Source of the DNA: Halopseudomonas pelagia CL-AP6
GTDB lineage: Bacteria; Pseudomonadota; Gammaproteobacteria; Pseudomonadales; Pseudomonadaceae
NCBI RefSeq assembly: GCF_000410875.1
Contig: NZ_AROI01000014.1
Location: 124,001 to 188,000, forward strand
DNA: 64,000 nt
Direction: 5' to 3'
The notes under the pieces were generated by a model. That model did not search any database and was not told the DNA's origin. It worked only from the letters and a program-made list of their open reading frames with translations. A program made the position numbers and the translations under genes. Of the stretch, positions 40,344-47,190 are shown one piece after another; position 1 is the first letter of the stretch; the number at the start of each line of letters is the position of its first letter.

Positions 40344-42134
40344 GTGCGTCCCAATTCCGATAATCAATACGATGGTGGGCCGGTCAACTGGCGCATCATG
40401 ACCAGCTTGATCCCCTATCTCAGCGAATTCCGTGGCCGCGTTGCGCTGGCCATGGGCTTCTTGCTGGTCGCCAAGTTGGCGGGCGTAGCGGTACCTTGGG
40501 CGCTAAAGCTGATCGTCGAGCATTTCGAAGCGACCACCGATGCGCTGGTTTTGGTACCCGTTGCGCTGTTGGCGATGTACGGTCTACTGCGGTTCTCCGG
40601 GGTGTTTTTCTCGGAACTGCGTGATGCGGTCTTTGCCCGCGTGGCCGAGCGGGCAATGCGGCGCGTTTCACTACGGGTGTTCGAACATCTGCATCGCCTT
40701 GATCTGGGCTTTCACTTGGCGCGTCGAACCGGTGGCCTGGCTCGGGATATCGAGCGCGGTACCAGCGGCATCAGCTTTTTGCTGCGCTTCATGGTTTTCA
40801 ATATCATTCCTACGCTGCTTGAGATCGGCCTGATTGCGGTCATTCTGCTAATCAACTTCAGCCCCATGTATGCCCTGACCGTACTTGGTTCCGTGCTGCT
40901 GTACGGCGCGTTTTCGATCTGGTGTACCGAGTGGCGCAACCGCTTCGTACGGGAAAGCAACAAGCTGGACAACAGCTCGAATACCCGGGCGGTGGACAGC
41001 CTGCTGAACTACGAAACGGTCAAGTACTTCGGCAATGAGCGCTTCGAGGCGCAGGAGTACGACACGCACCTGGCAGGCTGGGAGGCGGCGCGGATGAAGA
41101 ATCGCCTGTCATTGGCGGCGCTGAACTCCGGGCAGGCGTTGATTATCGCCGGGTCGGTCACGCTGATGATGTTTATGGCTGCTAATCAGGTAGCCGCCGG
41201 TGCCATGACCCTGGGTGAGTTGGTGATGATCAACGCCTATATGATTCAGCTGTTCGTGCCCTTGGGGTTTCTCGGATTTATTTACCGCGAAATTCGCGAG
41301 GCGCTGACGAATATCGAACGCCTGTTCGGCTTGCTGGAAGCGCCGGTTAAAGTTGCCGATGCCGCCGATGCCAAACCGCTGCAGATCACTGGCGGTGCAG
41401 TGGATTTTGACCAGGTCAGTCATGCCTACGATCCCCTTCGGCCGATTTTGCAGGGAGTGGACCTGCATATTCCGGCCGGGCATACCCTGGCGATCGTTGG
41501 GCCCAGCGGCGCCGGTAAATCCACCCTGGCGCGTTTACTGTTCCGGTTCTATGACGTGGCTGGCGGCGCCATCCGTATCGACGGTCAGGATATTCGCAGT
41601 GTGACCCAGGACAGCCTGCGCCAGGCGATTGGTGTAGTGCCGCAGGACACGGTGCTGTTTAACGACAGCATTGGCTATAACATCGCCTACGGCAAGCCCG
41701 GCGCTTCGCAGGAGCAGATATGGCAGGCGCTAAGGATGGCGCAACTGGAAGACTTCGTACGGCGTCTGCCAAAGGGTCTGGATACGCAGGTGGGTGAGCG
41801 GGGTCTGAAACTGTCCGGTGGCGAGAAGCAACGTATCGCTATCGCCCGAGTACTACTGAAGAATCCGCCGATTTTGATTCTCGACGAGGCCACGTCTTCG
41901 CTCGATACCCATGCCGAGCGGCTGATTCTCGACGCTTTGAATCTAGTCTCGCAAAAACGCACGACCCTGGCGATCGCGCATCGCCTGTCGACCATCGTGC
42001 ACGCCGAGCGGATTCTGGTATTGGACCAGGGGCGGGTAGTGGAGCAGGGCAGTCACGCCGACTTATTGGCTGCAGGCGGCGCCTATGCGCGGCTTTGGGC
42101 TGATCAGCAGCGGGAACAACAACCCCAAGGCTAG
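40344..42134 (+). CDS. ABC exporter, Atm1/heavy-metal type (fused permease-ATPase)
   Basis: The 596-residue half-transporter has an N-terminal six-helix exporter domain (about 20-310) with the Atm1-like segments LLNYETVKYFGNERFEAQEY and NSGQALIIAGSVTLMMFMA, and a C-terminal ATPase with Walker A GPSGAGKST, signature LSGGEKQRIAIARVLLKNPP, Walker B ILILDEATSSLD and H-loop AHRLST. The bacterial Atm1-type proteins export glutathione conjugates or metal-thiol complexes as homodimers. GTG 40344 is set by TAAGGA seven bases upstream. Confidence 0.88.
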   Translation: MRPNSDNQYDGGPVNWRIMTSLIPYLSEFRGRVALAMGFLLVAKLAGVAVPWALKLIVEHFEATTDALVLVPVALLAMYGLLRFSGVFFSELRDAVFARVAERAMRRVSLRVFEHLHRLDLGFHLARRTGGLARDIERGTSGISFLLRFMVFNIIPTLLEIGLIAVILLINFSPMYALTVLGSVLLYGAFSIWCTEWRNRFVRESNKLDNSSNTRAVDSLLNYETVKYFGNERFEAQEYDTHLAGWEAARMKNRLSLAALNSGQALIIAGSVTLMMFMAANQVAAGAMTLGELVMINAYMIQLFVPLGFLGFIYREIREALTNIERLFGLLEAPVKVADAADAKPLQITGGAVDFDQVSHAYDPLRPILQGVDLHIPAGHTLAIVGPSGAGKSTLARLLFRFYDVAGGAIRIDGQDIRSVTQDSLRQAIGVVPQDTVLFNDSIGYNIAYGKPGASQEQIWQALRMAQLEDFVRRLPKGLDTQVGERGLKLSGGEKQRIAIARVLLKNPPILILDEATSSLDTHAERLILDALNLVSQKRTTLAIAHRLSTIVHAERILVLDQGRVVEQGSHADLLAAGGAYARLWADQQREQQPQG

Positions 42135-42157
42135 TTGACTTTTCTTAGTACCTCCTC

Positions 42158-42268
42158 CGGGAAGGACTGGTTTCACCTCGACCCTTGTGCTAGCAGATAA
42201 GTTCGCTGGCCGAGATGGAACTCGGCCCTCCCAGAGTGCCGCCGGGAAGGTCCAGTTCCATCTTGTAG
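42158..42268. repeat. Palindromic repeat, copy 1
   Basis: A hairpin has arm 1 at 42208-42232 (starting GGCCGAGATGGAACTCGG) and arm 2 at 42244-42268 (starting GGGAAGGTCCAGTTCCATCT), with a further arm-2-like piece at 42158-42184. The same three-part layout recurs at 42769-42874 on the other side of the NTF2-like gene. Confidence 0.8.
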
Positions 42269-42356
42269 CACAGCGTCCTTATTCTTGACGCTTATAGGGC
42301 TTGAGCTGCTGGGTGTAGGCGCCGAGAATGCTCAGAACAGACAAGGGAGCAAACGC

Positions 42357-42755
42357 ATGACTAGCGTAATCGAACAATGGCATGAGATCGTCAAACATCA
42401 GGACGCAAAAGGTTTGGAAGCCCTGTTGGCGGAGGACGTGGTATTTCACTCGCCGGTCGTGCACACCCCGCAAACCGGCAAGAAAATCACCCGTCTGTAT
42501 CTGATGGCAGCGATGCAGGTGCTCAATGCGCCTGGGCACTTCAGCTATTTGCGGGAAGTGGAACAGGGCAATCACGCAGTACTTGAGTTTGAAACTCTGA
42601 TCGATGGCGTCAAAATTAACGGCGTTGATATGATTGAGTGGAACGAGGCTGGTCAGATTATCGATTTCAAGGTCATGGTCCGGCCGTTGAAGGCGATCAA
42701 TGCGATTCATCAGGCGATGGGCTCGATGCTTGAGGCAATGAAGCCCAAAAGCTGA
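42357..42755 (+). CDS. NTF2-like/SnoaL-like small protein
   Basis: The 132-residue protein starts MTSVIEQWHEIVKHQDAKGL and contains LLAEDVVFHSPVV and MIEWNEAGQIIDFKVMVRPL, the pattern of the nuclear transport factor 2 / SnoaL cone fold, which includes small isomerases, hydrolases and ligand-binding proteins. ATG 42357 follows GGGAGC; the longer frame from 42285 runs into repeat sequence. The gene is bracketed by two copies of a hairpin repeat. Function is unknown. Confidence 0.75.
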   Translation: MTSVIEQWHEIVKHQDAKGLEALLAEDVVFHSPVVHTPQTGKKITRLYLMAAMQVLNAPGHFSYLREVEQGNHAVLEFETLIDGVKINGVDMIEWNEAGQIIDFKVMVRPLKAINAIHQAMGSMLEAMKPKS

Positions 42756-42768
42756 CGAGAGCACTACC

Positions 42769-42874
42769 GGTCGAGTTCCACCTCGACTAGCGTCCTGGCT
42801 GAGACGCCCCAGGCCGAGATGGAACTCGGCCCTCCCAGAGCGCACCACCGGGAAGGTCGAGTTCCATCTCGACC
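42769..42874. repeat. Palindromic repeat, copy 2
   Basis: Arm 1 (42812-42836) and arm 2 (42850-42874, starting GGGAAGGTCGAGTTCCATCT) are each 25 bases and pair with three mismatches or wobbles around a 13-base loop. Arm 1 is identical over 25 bases to arm 1 of copy 1. An extra arm-2-like piece lies at 42769-42787. Confidence 0.85.
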
Positions 42875-42907
42875 AGCGGGGCTGGCGTGTACTCACCGTT
42901 GCTGGAG

Positions 42908-43660
42908 TTACTGCGCCGCTGCCGCATGTTCCGCTGGTTGGTTTAGGTGCAGTGCCGCCGCAACCACATCACCGATCACCAATACCGCCGGGCTTTGCAG
43001 TTGGAACTCAGCAGCAGCGTGGCAGAGATCAGCCAGGCTGCACAGATGCTGGCGCTGGTCCGGCAGGCTGGCACGCTCGATCATCGCCACAGGCGTGGTC
43101 GCCGGCATACCCCCGGCCAACAATCCCTGTTGGATTTGCCCTAGCCGCGCCACGCCCATATAGATCACCAGGGTGGTGCCACCCAGCGCAAGGCCTTGCC
43201 AGTTCAGCTCGCTGTCATCCTGCGTATGGGCTGTCACCAGGGTGACACCGCGGCTGGTGCCGCGCAGCGTCAGCGGAATACCACATTGGGTCGCGCCTGC
43301 CAGCCCTGCCGTTATGCCATTGACGATTTCCGATTCAATGCCGCGCTCGGCTAGCCATTGCGCCTCTTCACCCGCACGGCCAAAAATGCACGGATCGCCG
43401 CCTTTCAAGCGCACCAGCTTACGGCCTTGGCGGGCGTAGCGCAGCATCAGGCGGTTGATAAAGTCCTGGGGTGTAGAGCGACAGCCGCCGCGTTTGCCTA
43501 CGCGCACCAGTTGCGCTTGCGGACAATGCTCAAGGATCGCTGGGTTGACCAGATCATCGACCATGACCACATCGGCCTGGCCGAGGACGCGCACGGCTTT
43601 TAGAGTCAAGAGTTCTGGATCGCCGGGACCTGCGCCTACCAGGTGGACTAATGGGCTCAT
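42908..43660 (-). CDS. cobA: Uroporphyrinogen-III C-methyltransferase CobA
   Basis: The 250-residue SAM-dependent methyltransferase makes precorrin-2, the precursor of sirohaem (and cobalamin). It begins with VHLVGAGPGDPELLTLKAV and has VRLKGGDPCIFGRAGEEA and the GITAGLAGATQCGIPLT motif of the SUMT family. Sirohaem is the cofactor of NirB encoded upstream in the same cluster, which explains its position as the last gene of the assimilatory unit. The start overlaps the stop of the preceding small frame by ATGA. Confidence 0.95.
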   Translation of the reverse strand: MSPLVHLVGAGPGDPELLTLKAVRVLGQADVVMVDDLVNPAILEHCPQAQLVRVGKRGGCRSTPQDFINRLMLRYARQGRKLVRLKGGDPCIFGRAGEEAQWLAERGIESEIVNGITAGLAGATQCGIPLTLRGTSRGVTLVTAHTQDDSELNWQGLALGGTTLVIYMGVARLGQIQQGLLAGGMPATTPVAMIERASLPDQRQHLCSLADLCHAAAEFQLQSPAVLVIGDVVAAALHLNQPAEHAAAAQ

Positions 43661-43896
43661 GAGGGTGTCTCCGGTAGGTAAGGTGTTTGGGTGGGGGCCG
43701 TTCGCGCCGAGGCCGGCGCTCCCACAGAGGTCAGCGCTCCCACAAAGGCTGGCGTTGCCACAGGGGGTGAGGTTCCCATATGGGTCGGTGTTTTTACCAA
43801 AGCGAGGGCTTTCACAGACGTTGGCATGACCATCACTGCGTTAGTGGAATGAGGGCTGGTGGGAGCGCCGGCCTCGGCGCGAAAGGGGAGTCTCAT
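43657..43896 (-). CDS. Possible 79-codon bridging ORF made of repeat sequence
   Basis: On the minus strand an open frame begins with an ATG that overlaps the nitrate reductase stop (ATGA) and ends with a TGA that overlaps the cobA start (ATGA). It consists mostly of REP arms and 18-bp tandem units, giving a low-complexity Ala/Pro/Thr/Val protein. I would not expect a functional product; the frame may simply carry ribosomes from the reductase gene to cobA. Real coding status is doubtful. Confidence 0.25.
   Translation of the reverse strand: MRLPFRAEAGAPTSPHSTNAVMVMPTSVKALALVKTPTHMGTSPPVATPAFVGALTSVGAPASARTAPTQTPYLPETPS
43701..43883. repeat. REP pair enclosing 18-bp tandem units
   Basis: Two perfect 25-base inverted arms lie at 43701-43725 (beginning TTCGCGCCGAGGCCGGCGCT) and 43859-43883 (beginning GTGGGAGCGCCGGCCTCGGC). 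From 43717 to 43842 about seven 18-base units follow each other, for example CGCTCCCACAGAGGTCAG then CGCTCCCACAAAGGCTGG, becoming more degenerate to the right. The GTGGGAGC...GCGCGAA arm is a typical Pseudomonas REP sequence. Confidence 0.9.
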
Positions 43897-46592
43897 ACCG
43901 CCACCTTGGCCCGGCTCAGTAACCCTTTGATCTCAGGCACGCAGGAGCCGCACTCGGTCCCGCAGCCTAGCTCGGATTTCAGCCCGTTTAGGTCCAGCCC
44001 GCGTTCAATGCCCGTCTGAATACGGCTCTGGCTGACGTTCATACAGTTGCATATAGTGCGGTCAGCGCTGCCGGACTTGCCACCTGGCGGCGTGCTGACG
44101 GGCGCCAGAAACCAGCGCCGCAGTTCAGCATTGGTCTCGCCGTTTTGCCAGGCCGCACGCAACCAGTCGCGGGCAGCGGTTTCACCGGTTAGCCGAATCG
44201 CAGTGATGCGACCCGCTTCGATCCTGACCCGTTTGCCGATGGCGCGGCGCGGGTCGTCGTAAATCAGCACAGGGCCGTCCTGTAAATCCAGCAGACTGTC
44301 CAGCTTGGTTAGCCAGTCTGCTTCAGGCGCATGGCCATGCGCAGCGCGGATCAGCAGCGCTGGGCGCTCCCGGCCTGCCAGACTAAAGCTGGCGAACGCC
44401 AGTTCTTCACAGTGTTCGCGTAATGCGGTAAAGCGTCGTTGTACGTCATGTTCAACCAGTACGAACAATTCCCAGGGAAAGACCACCGGCTTGACGTTGA
44501 TGCCGGCCTGCTTCAGTTCCGGCTGTTTGGACAGCGGATCGAACACTGACTGGGTCAGCACATTCACACCCAGGCCCTTGAGAAAGCGCTTGCCCCAGTG
44601 CATCGGAATATAAGCCTGCCCAGGACGAATCTGCTCATCACTCAGTACCGGCAGGATCAGTTCACCGCGGCGACTTTTGACCTGCACTAGCTGGCCGTCG
44701 ACCAGGCGCCGGCTGCGCAGCTCGTCTGGATGCAGACTGATCTGCGCCTGCTCGACATGACCAAAAAGCTGCGCGGCCGTACCGGTACGGCTCATGCCGT
44801 GCCACTGGTCGCGCAGGCGCCCAGTATTCAGCGTCAATGGAAAGCGCGCGTCGCGCTGTTCCTTGTGCGGCAGATAAGACTCGGCGATAAAGCGCGCTCG
44901 GCCGTCTTCGGTCGGGAAGTGATTGTTCGCGTACAGCCGTGCGGTACCTGACTGGGTAGCGCCGTCGAATGGCCATTGCTGTGGGCCGAGTTCGTCAATC
45001 AGCGCGTAGCTGAGCGCGCTGTAATCCAGATCGCGGCCGGCAGTCAACCCGCGGTATTCGTCAAATAATGCCTGGGGGCTAGCGAAGTCGAACAGGCTGG
45101 GCTGGCCGGGGCGCAACTGCGCCTCCAGGCGTGTGGCCAGATCACAAACGATCGCCCAGTCCGCTCGCGCTTCGCCCGGCGCTGCGACTGCTGAACGCAC
45201 GCGGCTGATACGCCGCTCGGAATTGGTCACACTGCCGGCCTTTTCGCCCCAACTTGCGGCAGGCAACAGCAGATCGGCATAGTGGCAAGTTTCGGTGGTA
45301 GCGAAGGCCTCCTGTACGACTACAAAAGGGCAGGCCGCCAGCGCCTCGTGGATCAGTGTCTGATCGGGCATAGATTGCGCGGGGTTAGTACAGGCGATCC
45401 ATAGTGCCTTGATCTTGCCCTGACGCACGCCCTCGAACAGCTCGATAGCACTCAAGCCGACATTGCTAGGCAGGCTGTCTACGCCCCAGTACGCGGCCAC
45501 CGCGTCGCGGTGCTTGGCGTTAGCGGCTTCACGGTGACCAGGCAGCAGATTGGATAAGCTGCCCGTCTCCCGGCCGCCCATGGCATTCGGCTGGCCGGTC
45601 AGCGAGAAGGGCCCGCTACCGGGTTTGCCGATCTGCCCGGTGGCCAGGTGCAGATTAATCAGCGCGCTGTTCTTGGCGCTGCCAGCACTGGACTGGTTCA
45701 ACCCCATGCACCATAGCGAGAGAAACGAAGGCGCGCTGCCGATCATGCGTGCCACGCTCTGCAGATCGTCCTGGCTGATACCGCAAATACCCGAGACCAT
45801 CTCCGGCGTATAGTCGCGCACCAGGGTTTTCAGCTCGTCAAAACCGCCGGTGTGTTCGTCGATAAAACGCCGATCGATCCAGCCTTCCCACATCAGAATA
45901 TGCAGGATGCCGTGGAACAGCGCGACGTCGGTGCCGGGCTGTACGGCCAGGTGCAGATCGGCAATGTCGCAGGTATCGGTGCGCCGTGGATCGACGACGA
46001 TGATGCGCATATCCGGCTTATCCGCCTTGGCCTGCTCCAAACGGCGGAACAGTACCGGATGCGCATAGGCCATATTGCTGCCGACGATCAGCAGGCAATC
46101 GCTCTGTTCGATATCTTCATAGGAGCAGGGCGGTGAATCGGCGCCCAGGCTGCGCTTGTAACCAACCACTGCGCTGGACATGCACAGCCGCGAGTTGCTG
46201 TCGATATTGTTGGTGGCCACTAACGCACGCGCCAGTTTATTAAACGCGTAATAATCTTCGGTCAGCAACTGCCCGGAAATATAGAAAGCGACACTGTCCG
46301 GGCCGTGCTCGGCAATGGTCTGACCGAACACCTGAGCGGCGTGCCCCATGGCGGTATCCCAATCAGTGCGGCTGCGCGCCAACCCCTTGCCCAGCCGCAG
46401 TTCGGGGTACAACGCTCGAGCCGTAAGGTCGCCGGTCAGATGCAGCGTTGCGCCTTTGCTGCACAGCCGGCCGTAGTTGGCCGGGTGCGCCGGGTCGCCT
46501 TTGACGCCGATAATGCGCTCATCATCGTGCTCGATCAGCACACCGCAGCCGACGCCGCAGTAGCAGCAGGTGGAGGCGGTTGTTTTGATCAT
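43893..46592 (-). CDS. nasA: Assimilatory nitrate reductase, molybdopterin catalytic subunit
   Basis: The 899-residue cytoplasmic enzyme reduces nitrate to nitrite. It has an N-terminal [4Fe-4S] motif CCYCGVGCGVLIEHD...LCSKGATLH, the Mo-bisMGD domains (VDPRRTDTCDIADLHL, LWCMGLNQSSAGSAKNSALI, GSGPFSLTGQPNAMGGRE), the dinucleotide-binding C-terminal domain, and a final BFD-like [2Fe-2S] domain with CNCMNVSQ...CGTECGSC, as in the NasC/NasA type. ATG 46592 gives the expected N terminus MIKTTASTCCYCGVGCG. In some nomenclatures this subunit is nasC or nasB; the transporter is then nasA. The cobA unit follows. Confidence 0.93.
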   Translation of the reverse strand: MIKTTASTCCYCGVGCGVLIEHDDERIIGVKGDPAHPANYGRLCSKGATLHLTGDLTARALYPELRLGKGLARSRTDWDTAMGHAAQVFGQTIAEHGPDSVAFYISGQLLTEDYYAFNKLARALVATNNIDSNSRLCMSSAVVGYKRSLGADSPPCSYEDIEQSDCLLIVGSNMAYAHPVLFRRLEQAKADKPDMRIIVVDPRRTDTCDIADLHLAVQPGTDVALFHGILHILMWEGWIDRRFIDEHTGGFDELKTLVRDYTPEMVSGICGISQDDLQSVARMIGSAPSFLSLWCMGLNQSSAGSAKNSALINLHLATGQIGKPGSGPFSLTGQPNAMGGRETGSLSNLLPGHREAANAKHRDAVAAYWGVDSLPSNVGLSAIELFEGVRQGKIKALWIACTNPAQSMPDQTLIHEALAACPFVVVQEAFATTETCHYADLLLPAASWGEKAGSVTNSERRISRVRSAVAAPGEARADWAIVCDLATRLEAQLRPGQPSLFDFASPQALFDEYRGLTAGRDLDYSALSYALIDELGPQQWPFDGATQSGTARLYANNHFPTEDGRARFIAESYLPHKEQRDARFPLTLNTGRLRDQWHGMSRTGTAAQLFGHVEQAQISLHPDELRSRRLVDGQLVQVKSRRGELILPVLSDEQIRPGQAYIPMHWGKRFLKGLGVNVLTQSVFDPLSKQPELKQAGINVKPVVFPWELFVLVEHDVQRRFTALREHCEELAFASFSLAGRERPALLIRAAHGHAPEADWLTKLDSLLDLQDGPVLIYDDPRRAIGKRVRIEAGRITAIRLTGETAARDWLRAAWQNGETNAELRRWFLAPVSTPPGGKSGSADRTICNCMNVSQSRIQTGIERGLDLNGLKSELGCGTECGSCVPEIKGLLSRAKVAV

Positions 46593-46684
46593 GGGCAAGC
46601 TTCCAAATTCACGATGTTGGTTGATTTGGCAATTTTCTTCGCGACGGAGAGCACTGATTGACTGCACGCAGCAGAATAGCGACG

Positions 46685-46830
46685 TTGCCGACGGGCTGGG
46701 CTGGACCGTCGATGACCGGTCGAAATTTGCTCCTGCAATTTCGACACTTCCGCCGTCCTTGGCGGTCGGGTGGTCATCGCCGAGCGAACAGGGACGTGTT
46801 TACAGCGCGTCCAGCCCAGCCCGTCGGCAA
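46685..46830. repeat. 146-bp nested palindromic element between nirD and the nitrate reductase gene
   Basis: The outer arms are a perfect 21-base inverted repeat at 46685-46705 (beginning TTGCCGACGGGCTGGGCTGG) and 46810-46830. Inside are the dyads CGATGACC/GGTCATCG, GTCGAAATT/AATTTCGAC and CCGCC/GGCGG. The minus-strand part CGCTGTAAACACGTCCCTGT then TCGCTCGG resembles an intergenic repeat I have seen in several gammaproteobacteria. No ORF is supported in this 277-bp gap. Confidence 0.85.
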
Positions 46831-46869
46831 TGGCGCCAACACTCGATCTAATCTCAATCAGTGCGTAGG

Positions 46870-47190
46870 TCATGGAGAAACCTTGTCCAACACCAACTGC
46901 ACTCGTCCATTCTCTACCCGGGTCGGGTACCGGTGAGTACATCCGACATCCGGCGCCACGGCCTCGCCGTTTTCCAGCTGAATGGTCCAGTTGTGCAACG
47001 GGCAGGTGACCTGTTTGCCGAATACGATGCCCTGGGACAGCGGCCCATTCTTGTGCGGGCAGCGATCATCCACGGCGAATACGTCGTCATCGCTGGTGCG
47101 AAATACCGCGATGTCGCACTTGGCGCCGGTGACCACCCGTGAACCGAGTGGGGGAATGTCTTCCAGTGCGCAGATATCCAGCCAGTTCAT
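46870..47190 (-). CDS. nirD: Nitrite reductase small subunit NirD
   Basis: The 106-residue Rieske-fold subunit has CPHKNGPLSQGIVFGKQVTC followed by PLHNW, that is, the Cys-x-His ... Cys-x2-His ligand pattern for a [2Fe-2S] cluster. Enteric NirD proteins lack these residues; this one keeps them, so it may be an electron carrier. It overlaps nirB by 4 bp (ATGA). It acts with NirB in reducing nitrite to ammonium in the cytoplasm. Confidence 0.93.
   Translation of the reverse strand: MNWLDICALEDIPPLGSRVVTGAKCDIAVFRTSDDDVFAVDDRCPHKNGPLSQGIVFGKQVTCPLHNWTIQLENGEAVAPDVGCTHRYPTRVENGRVQLVLDKVSP

Noticed and set aside
43717-43842. 18-bp tandem units considered as a CRISPR array
   Set aside because: The units abut each other without spacers and decay steadily; no cas genes are near.
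46589-46942. Open frames on both strands across the nirD-nitrate reductase gap
   Set aside because: They are built from the palindromic element and overlap nirD; no product is expected.
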